From the NCBI RefSeq assembly GCF_024868665.1, contig NC_079900.1:983199-1047198 (forward strand): a DNA stretch of 64,000 nucleotides. The letters are read 5' to 3'. Below the pieces are notes generated by a model. That model saw nothing but the letters and a program-made list of their open reading frames with translations, did not search any database and was not told the origin of the DNA. Below, piece by piece: positions 53,201-64,000 of this stretch. The translations under genes and the position numbers were made by a program. Source of the DNA: Triplophysa rosa (taxonomy: Eukaryota > Chordata > Actinopteri > Cypriniformes > Nemacheilidae). Numbering within the stretch: position 1 is the first letter of the stretch; every line of letters starts with the position of its first letter.

Positions 53201-53932
53201 GATATCTCACGTTAGAATACACATATGAAATATCATATTTTAGGTTTTGAATAAAGCACGTCATTTAGACGGAGGAGGATTTCTTTAAACACTCTCTGTC
53301 TTTACACAGTCGTTTCACTGTAAAACAGTGAGGAAAATGCCGTTTAATCGGATGGACCCCAGCTGTACTCTGGGCTTCTACGCCAGGAGCAGAGATGATT
53401 TCTACAAGCTGTGCTCGGATGTCAAAATGGTGATATTTAAATGTTTTCAAAGCCCTGTATGTTTTATTGCATTTTTAGTAAGTCTTGGTTGGATTTTCTC
53501 AAAAATTGTCAATTCCAAATGATGTATTTGTAATATGTATAATGACTGAAAATGGATGAGATGCTAACGTGGTAACACTGTTCAAATATGAATTGAAATG
53601 AACAAAGTGAGCATGAACGATAAATGAACATGTTGGGTTGCTTCGAGCAATGATGCTAAACGATTGTTTGTTTGGTAGTGTAAAGATAATTGAGGTGAAA
53701 AACTCTCTTTGTTTAGTGATGCAGTGTAGTCAAAAAGTCTCTTTCTCTCTCTTTTGATGGTCAGGCTCTGACATCATCATCAGCGGAGAAGTATCCCATC
53801 TTCACGTTCGTGGATGGTCGTGCTGAGGTGGAGAGGGAGTATACCTCTGATTCAATCACTCGCGTAAAGACCAAAGACAAAATGAGCCGGAAACAAAAGA
53901 AAAGCAGCACAGAGGAGTTTGTACTCTTGTGA
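50202..53932 (+). CDS. atg4d: Autophagy-related cysteine protease ATG4D-like
   Basis: Exons 50895-51087, 51248-51331, 51483-51656, 51757-52057, 52153-52214, 52418-52560, 52640-52718, 52813-52889, 53310-53429 and 53765-53932 join in frame to 466 aa from ATG 50895. A longer form may start at ATG 50202 (MYNDVT, donor gtaaga) and enter the same frame at 50820, giving 497 aa. Peptidase C54 family: it processes and delipidates ATG8/LC3/GABARAP proteins. In the 466-aa form the catalytic Cys is C130 (GWGCMLRS), the Asp/His are D353 and H355 (LDPHYCQ), and GDWYGPS, VPVRLGG and [14 protein letters not shown] are conserved. The C-terminus EEFVLL fits an ATG8-binding LIR motif. ATG4D is preferred over ATG4C from WGCMLRS, SFHC and linkage with mast1, but the STEEFVLL end resembles ATG4C. 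Confidence 0.88.
50572..50720. mobile_element. Near-perfect palindromic MITE in atg4d intron 1
   Basis: The left arm AGGCTTGTTCGAC...GATCCGACAGGCGGATGACA is repeated as an inverted right arm ending GTCGAACAAGCCT. The arms are about 65-75 bp with few mismatches around a short loop, and ATT flanks both sides (50569-50571 and 50721-50723). The transcript strand would form a long hairpin. Confidence 0.85.
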
Positions 53933-54609
53933 TACAGACTTTATTTATTTACTGTGGCACGTTTGTGTGTCCGTGTCAGACTTCTGTAGGTTTATTGCTC
54001 ATAAAATACATTCAGTTTACTGATTATCTTTATTCTCTTCATCGGAGTGTTGATGAAGTATATTTTCAGCTGCTTCTCTTGTTTATTTTTGGATGTTGCG
54101 TGTAAACTCTGTTATACAGGCGTGTGTGTTGAGCAGATTAGTGTGGACGTGTTCAGCGTGGTGATAATGACAGCAGACGGGTTCTGAGGGATGCGACGTC
54201 TAGTGTTTACAAATGAAAACATTTGAATTCAAGCCTGGGATTTCTGTTTATGTATTTTGTGTGTGTGTTTCAAAGTATACACTAAAAGGTTTTAATTAAA
54301 ACGTTTCAGTGAGATGAATGTGTTTTTCACTATTTTCATATAAATTTGCGTAATATGACTTCAGAGAAGAAGATTAGCAATAATGAAGCCCCGCCCCTGA
54401 ACCTAACAGTCTCCGTATCTAACTTAACGTATAAATGAGATTGTACGAATTCATCCGAATTAGCCACCTCGTACTGTTATCGATAACGATATGACATGGC
54501 TTGTATATTTACAATAGTCATGAGTCATGTTTAATATGCACTTCTATCATCCACATCAAAATGCTCCTCAAAATATCTGATAGATAACACATTTCTGCAG
54601 ACTGAATTA
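53933..54609. other. atg4d 3' UTR and intergenic sequence
   Basis: Follows the TGA stop. An ATTAAA hexamer near 54295 is the best poly(A) signal I see. After 54360 a dispersed repeat with CCCCGCCCCTGAACCTAACA and TTAGCCACCTCGTA motifs begins; a relative lies around 44390-44540. Confidence 0.45.
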
Positions 54610-54806
54610 CCCCTGATAGCACACACATCTGGGAGACGTCTATTTGACGTATTTTTGGATGTTTCCTGTCAAGATTTCATATAGACATTTAAAAGATGTT
54701 TATGATTTGTACTGTATGTAAAACTGACGTTTATCAGATGTTTTTACACAGCAGATGTTTTCTAGATCTTTAGCAGACATCTTACAGACGTACCTGTGCT
54801 GTCTGG
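54610..54806. mobile_element. MITE fragment (CCCTGATAGCAC family)
   Basis: It starts CCCCTGATAGCACACACATC and shares TTACACAGCAGATGTTTTC and repeated AGACGT motifs with the complete copy at 18978-19310. The right end is not preserved. Confidence 0.65.
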
Positions 54807-55366
54807 AATCTTTATGACGCTTCATTTGATGAGACCTTTTGGAAATGTGTTGTGATTCACTCGAACAACTTTGTATATCAAACTGTTTGTGTTTACACAG
54901 CATTAGTGTGTTTCTCTTCCAGCTGTGTTAAACTATTAAAACTGGAGACAACTGGAAAAGTACCGTTCAACTTCAAGAAGGTGCTGTATGTGTGCCAGCG
55001 CCAAGAACGTTTGTCATAGTGCACATGATCATTGTGCAATTCAGTCTACTAAGAGTTTGGATGATGCACTGGATCTGTTTTGGTGCACCATGTTTGGTTT
55101 TCAGAGAAGTGATGGAGCGCTGTTGGCCAGTCTTGGGTCATCTGGAGAACTTCAGGACACTTGAGACGTTTGGTGGTGCATCAGTCCGCAGGAGCAGCTC
55201 TCATATCTCGACTGTACTGTTTGAAGTATAATTCGTCGCCTTGGAATTATAAGGTTCGATCTGACATTTTGGTCAAAATTGAGTTATTCACATATTCTTA
55301 TACTGTGACAATTTATTTACATTATGCCATGTTTGTTTTTTTTAATGTGTGCATTTTGGGACTTTA
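54807..55366. other. Intergenic, repeat remnants
   Basis: The end of this stretch (around 55235-55320) contains GAATTATAAGGTTCGATCTG, related to the TATAAGGTTCTATCTGC repeat at 60950-61862. No gene seen. Confidence 0.4.
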
Positions 55367-55825
55367 CATTTAGTCATTTACGTAGCAGACGCTTTTATCC
55401 AAAGCAACTTACAAAGAGTTCAGGGAGCAATACAGGGCGATATGTCATACAGGAGCAATAATACAATATGTGCTAATACAAAGTTTACTCAACAAAAGCT
55501 AGACCAATACCTGTTGAGAGAAAGAGAGAGGGTTAGTGTTTTTTTTTCTCATTTGTCTGTCAAGTGTTCACAGAAGAGACGGGTTTGAAGTAGTTTTTTG
55601 AATGTTGTGAGAGATGTGGTTGACCGGACTGAGTTAGGAAGAATGTTCCACCAGGAAGGAGTTGTGAAGGAGAATGAGCAGGAAAGCGATTTACTGCCCT
55701 TATGAGAAGGAGATATACATGAGGCCGCTGGTTTGCTGAACGCAGGGATCTTGATGGGGTGTATGACGGTGCAGATCCAGTGATAGTCCTGTAGGCAAGC
55801 ATTAGTGTTTGAAAGGAACTGTATT
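55367..55825 (-). pseudogene. L2-type LINE 3' end with RT C-terminus
   Basis: The 3' tail (plus-strand TTTACATTTAGTCATTTACG, GCAGACGCTTTTATCCAAAG) is characteristic of fish L2/CR1 elements. Upstream of it on the minus strand the RT C-terminus is readable in shifting frames (TLMLAYRTITGSAPSY, then WWNILPNSVRSTT and FKKLLQTRLF). Probably the missing 3' part of the element at 57720-60330. Confidence 0.75.
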
Positions 55826-57720
55826 GCACCAATTACTACTACGGTGCCAACCATCTCAGAGAGTCGATTACTACATCTGATGTCCAATGACCACAAGAGA
55901 AATGAAGAGGTGGCAGTTGTACTCGGGGGCGTAGCCAGAACTTTTTTTTAGAGGTGGCCAGGTAAGACCCAGTGATTTTATTAGGGTGACCAAAAAATCC
56001 TTACAGACAGAAATTCTTTAACTTCTACTGTAATTAACACCAATTCTTCATTACACATAGTTTGCTGGTCAAAAACGTACACGGAGAGCGTAAAGTAAAT
56101 TTATTTGCAATGCTTTCATGTGCTAACATTATTTTAAAATAATTTGCTAGCTATCATTTGCAGTAAGTTAGCATTTTTTATAGAAAATAAACATTGCAGT
56201 ACCCCAACTTAAACTTTTGCGAAAATATAATGAATGAATGAAATCCAGTTAAACAAGACTGATTTTACTGACCTGGGGCCGGCTGCACCAGCTGTGCATG
56301 AGTTACAACTTAGCCTACTGTAGTTTTGACTTAAACGGGCATTAAGTGACAACGTACGCACTACAAAATATTTTTGAGTTGCACCATTCAACTTAGTTGA
56401 AGCGTAATGTTACATACAAACTAAATATTTACGGAAGCCTCCTAACGGAATAAGCTCTTGTTTCACTCGACATTCTTCAATGATTTACACACATGATAAT
56501 GCTGACATTTACAGTCACTTACCTTTTAAAATAGAGAACATTATGTGATGACATTTAATTTTTGACTAACACGAACCGTCCTAGCGCGCCTCCGTGTGTG
56601 TATATCTGCCTGTGTTGTGCACGTCAAAATGAAATAATCTTTTTATTTAATTGGCGGTTGGCAGTAAAATGAAATCACCCATATTGCATGCCATTTATTA
56701 TTGCATTAAGTAGGCTGTATTGTTTTAAACAGCATTTGTTTATTAATCTACTTTTAAATATGTTATTCATGAAAGGTAGTATTCTATATACCGTTTTTAC
56801 CATTATTATGCGAGGTAAAATAAGTTTAAATCATCAATGTTTTGAAATTCACAACATTTCAACACAACTTTTTCTCACGAATTTAAAGGCTGCTATTGGA
56901 CTGTTGAAGGTAAACGTCATATTATGCGACTACGCATTACTTTACGGAGAGCTTACGATAGCTACGTTCTGCCTTAAGACCAAATGGTGCAACCGAATAA
57001 CATACAGATTTAGTAGTTACAAACTAGCTAGTACTAGTTACTAAGCCTCTAGTGTGGACTTTACGTTCACGTTTAAGAAAGAACTTACGAATGTATGACT
57101 CTCAAATGTGGTTCTATAATAAGCAAATAAACTTAATCAGTAATAGAAACTGCATAAATGTGCGATGACCGCTCACAGCACAACAGAAATTGCTGCGTCA
57201 TTTTGGCTGTATAATGGGTGATCTTTTCCTTCATTATAAAAACGCTATATCTCACGTAATCGGGTAAACACATTCTCATAGTACATAAAATATAATCTAG
57301 CAGTGGTATATCAAGTAAACAGTGAATAACTGGCATAATAATATAATGAAAACTCAAAACAAAACTCACAGTCTTCAATGACGCACATTCAAGAATTGTC
57401 ACGAAGGAAACTTCAAAGAGAAGTCCAAGACCACTAAGCACCATCCGATGACAATCGAGATTACAAATATTCTTCCTGCAGTTCACAAAGTGAAATCGCT
57501 ACAGAAAAGATCTTCATTTGCATTTATTTTGTTGCTTTACAGGTAATACTGCAGGACCTATGCTTTCACTCTGCCGTTCACACATTTCAACGGAAACAGA
57601 TCCACTCTCGCGCGATCGACAAGCCACGCCCTCTCAACCTAATTCAATGACCAACATAATAGCTGTACAGTCCTTATAATAAAAGAACACAAACTGAACA
57701 TGGGCGTTTTTACAATTAGT
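55826..57720. other. Probable insertion between two LINE parts; no gene recognised
   Basis: About 1.9 kb separating LINE RT sequence that stops at ARIRLKSL on the right from LINE sequence that resumes at TLMLAYRT on the left. It is AT-rich with no recognised coding domain or clean terminal repeats. CGGGGGCGTAGCCAGAAC near 55925 may be a transposon end. Confidence 0.4.
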
Positions 57721-60330
57721 GACTTTAATCTGATTCGGGCTTCAAGCAGTGGAGAGAGATGAAAAGGGGCATCACATTGGAAGACGAGGCGTGCTGCTGC
57801 GTTCTGACTCCGCTGGAGTGGTTTGATAGCCTTTTCAGGAAGACCAGCAAGGAGAGCATTGCAGTAGTCCAACCTTGAGATTACCAGGGCCTGGACAAGG
57901 AGTTGTGCCACATGCTCAGTGAGATAGGGTCCAACCTTTCTAATGTTGAATAAGGCATATCGGCATGACCGCGTTGTCTTTGCAACGTGATCATTGAAGG
58001 ACAGCTGTTCATCAAATATGACTCTGAGGTTCCTGGCTGTTTTGGAAGGAGTGATTGTGGTATTGCCAAATTGGATGGTGAGATCGTGTTGCACCGTGGG
58101 GTGTGCCGGAAACACGAGTAGTTCTGTCTTGGCCGGGTTCAGCTGGAGGTGATGATCTTTCATCCAAGCTGAGATGTCTTCTAGGCAGGCTGTAATGCGA
58201 GCTGCTGCAGTGGTATCGTCTGGGTGAAACGAGATGTAGATCTGGGTGTCGTCAGCATAACAGTGATAGGAGAAGCCATGTGTCCGTATGATGGGTCCCA
58301 AGGATGTTGTGTAGATGGAAAAAAGCAGCGGTCCAAGCACCGATCCCTGAGGGACCCCAGTGATCATGTGGTGAGCAGTGGACAGCAAGCCCCTCCATGA
58401 CACCCTGAAGGATCTGCTGGAGAGGTAGGATTTGATCCAGTGGAGAGGAGCGCCTGAGATTCCTAGAGATGACAGGGTTGCTAGCAGTATCTGGTGATTG
58501 ACAGTGTCAAACGCTGCAGATAGGTCTAGCAGAATCAAGACAGAGGATTTAGATTCCACCTTGGCTAGCCGCAGTGCGTATGTGACCGATAGCAGTGCAG
58601 TCTCAGTGGAGTGGTTTGTTTTGAAGCCAGACTGCTTGTCATCCAGTAGTTTGTTCTGGGATAGGTAGGAAGACACCTGGTTGAAAACTGCCCTTTCAAG
58701 TGTTTTTGCAATAAATGGGAGGAGACAGACAGGTCTGTAACTGTCGGTAGTAGAGGGGTCCAATGTGGGTTTCTTAAGTAGGGGCGTGACCTGGGCCTGT
58801 TTGAATGTGGATGGAAAAGTGCCGGTGAGCAGGGAGGTGTTGATGATGTGTGAGTGTGCTGGATATGGCCTGGAGGAGATGGGAGGGTATTGGGTCAAGG
58901 GGACAGGTGGTGGGGTGGCTGGAGAGAAGTTTGGTGACTTCAGTGTCAGTCAGTGGGGCGAAAGAGGAGAGTTCAATGTTTGAAGTGAGGGTAGTGTGTA
59001 CCGAGGTCTGAGGTGCTGAGGTGCTGAAACTTTGCTGATGGATGATGTTTTCTCAGTGAAAAATACAGCAAAGTCCTCCGCAGTCAAAGATGAAGTGGGC
59101 GGGGGAGGAGGGGGGCAAAGAAGAGAGTTAAATGTCTTGAAAAGCTGCCGAGTGTTAGGTGCATTGCTCACCTTGGTGGTATAGAAAGAAGTTTTAGCTG
59201 TGGTAACACTAGCAGAGAAAGAGGAGAGTAGTGACTGGTAGTCCCTTAGGTCAGCAGGATTCTTGGTCTTGCGCCATTTCCTTTCAGCAGCCCTGAGTGT
59301 ACTCCGTTGTTCATGGGGGATGTCAGACAGCCAAGGGCAGGAGGGGCGGCACGAGCTGGTCTGGAGGACAGAGGACAAAGGTTATCTAGACAGGATGTAA
59401 GTGTTGAGCATAAGGTGTCGGTGGCAGTGTCAGCATCTAGAGATGCAAAGTTGGAGGGAAGAGATGATGTCACTTTAGCAGAGAGGGTGCTAGGGGAGAG
59501 AGAGTGAAGGTTCCATCTAAAATAAACGGGTGGTGGTGTTGGTTTAGTACATGTAGGAAGGAGCATGTTGAAATTGATGATGAAGTGATCAGAAGTGTGA
59601 AGAAGTGTGACTTTAATGATATCTGTGGTGAAGTTACTGGTGTAGATGAGATCAAGCTGCTTTCCTGATCTGTGATTACCGGCTGTGGCGAGGCACGTGA
59701 AGTCTAACGAGGCGGTGAGTGTGTGGAAGTCAGAAGCATAGGGTTTGTCCAGGTGGATGTTGTAGTCCCCAAAGACTGCAAGAGGGCCGCCATCCTCCGG
59801 GAATGATGAGAGCTACACATCTAACTCATCAATGAAGTTGTGAAGAGGACCTGGGGGGTGGTAAACTACAACAACGCTGAGCTGAGTGGGAGAAGTGATA
59901 TTAACAGCGTGGTATTCAAATGAATAGTTGTTGCATAGGGAAGATACTGTGGAATATTTCCAATTATTGTTGATAAGCAAACCTGTACCTCCTCCTCTTC
60001 CAGTTTTGCGGGGAGAGTGAGAGAAGGAGTAGTTTGTGGAGAGAGCAGCGGGTGTGGCTGAGTCTTCAGGACGAATCCATGTCTCAGTAAGACCTAGAAT
60101 GTGAATGTCAGACTGGCTGGCAAAAGCATGGATGAAGTCAGTCTTGTTCACAGCTGACTGGCAGTTCCAGAGACCCATAGAGAGAGACAGAGGTGTAGAA
60201 GGGGGATGTGTGAATGGGACGCGAGTGAGCGTGTCGTGCCTTGCGTCTTGGGTGAGAACACTATCTGCGGTGGAGTACAGGAATAAACTTGAAACACATG
60301 ATGTTAGTATACAATTAAATGAAAGCAAAG
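57639..60330 (-). pseudogene. L2-type LINE, endonuclease plus reverse transcriptase, broken frame
   Basis: Minus-strand order: AP endonuclease (59813-60328; LGLTETWIRPED; after a stop, GDYNIHLD), linker, RT (57639-58898; QSGFKTNHSTETALL, LDLSAAFDTVNH, GVPQGSVLGPLLF, catalytic YADDTQIYI). A stop after IDELDV (59813) and at least two frameshifts (about 59300 and 58930) prevent a single product. The RT thumb is cut at ARIRLKSL. The GC-richer coding sequence and long frames imply fairly recent activity. It has no host function. Confidence 0.88.
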
Positions 60331-60474
60331 GAAAGATAAATATACTGATGTGCCTTGCTGATGTCTTTGCTCGGTGGAGTTGCGCAGGTAGAGTCGCAGG
60401 TCTTTACTCTCGTCAGTCTTCAAACGAGGAGGGCTGAACACGAGGGCTGATGCTGACGCTTACCGCGCCAGCGC

Positions 60475-60950
60475 AGAGGCACTGCTTAAGTATGTGTTGA
60501 GATTAGGCCAAACAGAATACAGCACGCCTTCTCGATTAGCAAAACAAAGCCTAAACGATTTGAATGGGCCACAGATCAAACAGCGATCAACTAGCTCCAT
60601 GCTTTTAAGTGCAAAACTATAATGTCTAGCCGTAACGAGTGGCTAACGGCAACTTAATGTGACTTCAGTAACACAGTACCCAACGGAAGACAACCGCTAA
60701 CACCTTAGCACTCAGTCAAATAAACAAGCTCAAATAATCTTAACTAACAACATGCAACAGTCCAGTTCAACAGTTAAAACAAGGTAACAGGGTAAATAGC
60801 AGACTTACGCACTACTGCAGAGTTCTGATGACTATTTGCTTCTCCTAAATTATCAGAGTAAACGGGCAGTTTAAATGCACTTACGGTCACTTAATCACGC
60901 CTTCTCGATTAGCAAAACAAAGCCTGAACGACTTTAAGAAAACAAAAAGG
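60475..60950. repeat. Direct repeat pair (CGCCTTCTCGATTAGC) upstream of the LINE
   Basis: CACGCCTTCTCGATTAGCAA plus AACAAAGCCTRAACG occurs at about 60522 and 60897, 375 bp apart, each directly 5' of unrelated continuation. It may be part of a LINE 5' UTR or a target duplication. Confidence 0.6.
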
Positions 60951-61862
60951 TTCTATCTACAAAATCGAATCATAATTTGGTGCTATTCTATCTGCAAGAG
61001 CCGATCAGCACTTTGAATGCACACAAGAGGACCAATCAGGATCAGCTTTCTTTGTCATGTGACCGGACTCCTCAGTGACGGGAATATCTGAGAAAACAGT
61101 GCAAAACAATGTTTAAAAGAAACCTCAAGGTTGACTGTTTTATTGATACTCTTGTCAACAAGAGCAGCTCAAACGACAGTATTATTCTTTTTTTTTTAGG
61201 TTTTGTTGAGGAGATAATTTTTTAAATATTTATAGACCACACTAGCGAGCAGTGCTAGCTTCCTAATACCTGTGTTTACATAGACTCTCATAATACAGTT
61301 AATGCCAAATAGTCAACAACGTCAAGAGTTTTGATTACAACAATAAACATTATTATGTTTTTTCAGCCGTACTCATCTCTAAAAAGTAATTTGATCCGTC
61401 CCACCTTCTGTGGATAAAACATCGATACAACAATTAGCACAGCCTTTTATGCTTAACTTGAACAAGAGAAAATCATCCTAAAATATGAAATAAGTGTCAT
61501 AAAAACCATGTAAATGTACCTTTTTTACACATTATTATACACTGATTTCATATTTTGACAAAAGTTATAAGTAAATTGTCTGTGTTGCTTGAAAATGTTT
61601 TGCTTTAATTAATGTTTTGCAGATAGAACCTTATAATTCTAAACCGAAAGTTATTTTTCAGAATCAGAAGGTTCTATCTGCGTTTGAAAAAAACATTTAC
61701 AAATTTCAGAAAATGTTGACATTTGGAATACATTTAGGGCCTCTGTCTTTTTCATGTATAAAAGAGATTTGTTCCTCGTATCATTTTTGCTATATGAAAT
61801 GCAAAAACTTTAAAGCTCAATATCTCAAAACTACTCAGACTGCAGATAGAACCTTATAATTT
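60951..61862. repeat. GGTTCTATCTGC fold-back repeat
   Basis: The motif GGTTCTATCT(G/A) occurs at 60952 and 61670, and its complement CAGATAGAACCTTATAAT at 61618 and 61844. The element appears to be built from inverted copies; no coding content. Exact ends uncertain. Confidence 0.55.
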
Positions 61863-61974
61863 CAGTGTGAGTGATACTGAAGCTCGGGCAACATCATTCT
61901 CACACAGAATTCCTCATCCTCTATCGACAGGTTTCCTCTCACCTCGTATCCGAGGTGAGAGGATGTATAGTGAC

Positions 61975-62707
61975 TTATTCAGGTTGCCACGGACGCACCA
62001 AGTCCTCCAGTTCTGCAGGTGGCACTGCGGCCCTAGACACACATTTCTGCTGAATGTTCTCCGTAGAGGTCCTGAGCTTCACCACTTCTGCGTTTAACCT
62101 CTCCTGTCCGAACTGATCCACCTTCTCCCAGATCACCTGCAGAAAGAAGTCATACAGCAGTGTGTCCAGCGTGTTCCACGATCGCAGTTTTGCCTCATGA
62201 TCTCGTCTATCTCCGTCAAGCTGTCGCTTGCTCGAGGGTTCAGCTGGAGGTAAACGAAATCCTCACGCTCCAGTCGAAGGAGAGCCCCCATCAGGACCAG
62301 AGACTCATCGAAGTGTTTGGCGATCATCACCAGATGAAACGCCTCCTCCAGCTGATCCAGATCTTCAGGCCAGGAAGAGTTCCGCTTCTGGTTGTTCAGT
62401 CCAATGTCGGAGCTCATTGGGTTCTTGGCCGGACCGTTCCTTTGGGTCCCAGAAGCGCTCCGGAGACTCCAGAAACACAGCAAGTGCTGATTTGTCTTTG
62501 TCGGCGGTGTAAGCGGAGGATCTTTGCGCACCGAGGAACCCTGGGATGGACTCAAAAGTCTTGATGGGATCTCTTAACAGCGTGATGAAGACAGTGTTCT
62601 GAGGAATCACCTGTCTCACCTGTGTCAGGTCCAAACGCATGTGACTGCAGAGCAGATCAAACTGAGATGAACCCTCGGGAAGGTAGTCCACAACCCCAGC
62701 TCTGAAT
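61975..62707 (-). pseudogene. Galactose-3-O-sulfotransferase-like terminal exon, two frameshifts
   Basis: An acceptor (ttgttctctcag) precedes FRAGVVDYLPEGSSQFDLLCSHMR on the minus strand. The order continues FITLLRDPIKTFES and FLESPERFWDPKE, then after a frameshift near 62430 EEAFHLVMIAKHFDESLVLMG, then after a second near 62175 SWNTLDTLLYDFFLQV and a stop at 61975-61977. These are hallmarks of the GAL3ST family (Golgi sulfotransferases that use PAPS to sulfate galactose 3-OH). The N-terminal exons with the membrane anchor and 5'-PSB loop are not in the window. Because the sequence is otherwise well kept, assembly indels are an alternative to pseudogenisation. The paralogue cannot be assigned. 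Confidence 0.75.
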
Positions 62708-63317
62708 CTGAGAGAACAATGAATTCCGATCAGATCATCTTCATGTCACCCAAAGTGACTCAGTTGAGACCTTGTTTGACTATTACATTTTGTAGTTTTG
62801 TAACCCTTGAACATTCTGTTTAATGGCTTGTAATCTATTTTTTGTAGTTTTATCTGTGTTTGATCATTATGTACTTTTTGAAGCAGGTGTTGTTTTGTAA
62901 TATACTTCAGTAAATAAAAAAAATACAAAACATGCTCTTTTCAAATATTGATCTTAATGGGAAACAGTCGAGTCGTGTCTCTTTCTCTGGTCACCTGTAG
63001 GCTTATAATTTCTTTATTCTGTATTCCATCTACATTCTTCATCCCCCCAAAATTCACTTTCATCTTGGCTGTCTGGATAGATGAATTGGTAGGTGTGGTA
63101 TGGAAAGGCAAACGTCGCTGTGTCTCTTTCCCCCAGTCGAAACAGAATAATCTGCAGCGTACGCCTCTTTACCAGATGTGAGATCTATAAATCGAAAATG
63201 ATCTTAACATTGAGAGTAGCTGAACTGTTTCAGATCTCCGCCTTGTAAACGCCCCCTAATTAATAGCATTAGCATATAAAATAGCACAAGTCAATGTTCG
63301 ATTTCCTATGCTTGAAA
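62708..63317. other. Intergenic/intronic, no gene recognised
   Basis: Sequence between the sulfotransferase exon and the Myb/SANT gene. No exon for the missing sulfotransferase N-terminus was found. Confidence 0.4.
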
Positions 63318-63926
63318 ATGACGAGTATAAAGAAAAAAACTTTAGTGAGCCTGAAATCGAGGTCCTGCTGGCGGTGGTAGAGGTTTGTGCGGGGACACTT
63401 TTTGGAAGCCTGTCCAGTGGGATTTCAAATAAAACCAAGTAGCCTATGTGGCATAGCAGTGTGTAGCGCAGGCTGTGAACGAGGTAGGGGGCAGCAAAGA
63501 TCCCTAAAAGACGTAAAAGAAAATGACTTAAAATTAAATTCCAAAAAGCGTGTTGCATGTCACAGAAGCAGTGTGCAGGCCACGGGAGGTGGAAGTGGCA
63601 CTGTACCCCTTACCCCGGAGGACAACCGAATAGCTGCCATAATTGGTGAGAGTGCGGTTGTTGGCGTTTATGCAGAAGGTGATACAGATCTTTTGTCTGC
63701 ACCCGCTTCAGAAGGTATGCTAGCATGTGATAAAAGTTATAGAATATCAAAACTGAGTGTTTTGATTGTGCTTTGACTGAACTTTATTGTTGTAGATGAA
63801 GAACATACACAAAAGGAAAACCGCGGTCCTCCGATCTATCTCCCAAATTGCAACAGCAGCAAGCAACACTCTCGTTCAGGAGGAATCTCCCAGGCCATCA
63901 ACATTGACCACCTCGAGCTGACCTAG
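63318..63926 (+). pseudogene. Myb/SANT-like (NAIF1/Harbinger-type) DNA-binding protein, decayed
   Basis: ATG 63318 opens MTSIKKKNFSEPEIEVLLAV, then LFGSLSSGISNKTK and a stop. That is the first half of the Myb/SANT domain found in NAIF1-like proteins and Harbinger Myb-like accessory proteins. Homology resumes in another frame (QQRSLKDV, LNSKKRVACHRSSVQATGGG, PLTPEDNRIAAIIG) up to a donor at 63715 (GAAG|gtatgc). It joins an exon at 63796 (tgttgtag) ending at TAG 63924-63926. At least one frameshift breaks it in the second half of the domain, so it is likely a dead transposon accessory gene. Confidence 0.72.
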
Positions 63927-64000
63927 CCAGGAGAGAGTGCTATCTGCGGCCATCCTGCAATCACAGAAAGGGAATTATACACACTTTGACTGGATCATAT

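Noticed and set aside
59307..59507. Plus-strand 66-aa frame within the LINE
   Set aside because: Antisense of the LINE linker region between endonuclease and RT; no independent support.

Overview
The window is vertebrate nuclear DNA, almost certainly from a cypriniform (carp- or zebrafish-like) teleost. The evidence is genes broken by short GT-AG introns, a V-SINE (DANA-type) copy, the fold-back repeat that starts with the AGGGACAGTTCACCC motif common in cyprinids, Tc1/hAT/Harbinger DNA transposons, L2-type LINEs and a lineage-specific C2H2 zinc-finger pair. There is one assembly gap (1237-1420) and one stray N (9145).

Layout. 1-5000: old LINE and SINE relics and a spliced retroviral-integrase-like gene (exons 2344-2637 and 4241-4976). 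Its intron holds a V-SINE and a Harbinger-type MITE. 5000-14700: repeat-rich and gene-poor, with two inverted copies of an LTR-like element, a 540-bp TG...CA element, a 1.9-kb minisatellite, a hAT-like element and a rearranged Tc1 element. 14690-23860: a tandem segmental duplication carrying two minus-strand C2H2 zinc-finger genes. Their flanks are nearly identical but the finger arrays differ, and each copy has lost the last finger by its own mutation.

25461-40647: a complete mast1 gene (microtubule-associated Ser/Thr kinase 1). Twenty-seven coding exons join in frame to 1617 aa with a pre-kinase DUF1908 region, an AGC kinase domain, a PDZ domain and a long Ser/Pro-rich tail. 43956-47663: a small five-exon gene that I do not know by name. 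It encodes a helical, coiled-coil-like N-terminus and a C-terminal pyrin death-fold domain (224 aa). 50202-53932: an autophagy cysteine protease, best fit atg4d, with a CCAAT/ETS/CRE promoter. 54600-61950: LINE and MITE material, including an almost full-length L2-type LINE. 61975-62707: a frameshifted galactose-3-O-sulfotransferase exon. 63318-63926: a decayed Myb/SANT (NAIF1/Harbinger-type) gene.

The host genes are unrelated in function: kinase scaffold, death-fold adaptor-like protein, ATG8 protease, sulfotransferase. MAST1 and ATG4D both lie on human 19p13 (from general knowledge), so their closeness here supports orthology. The remaining content is best explained by transposon activity and local duplication. 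All exon joins were made by eye from splice sites and reading frame; no alignment or database search was run.
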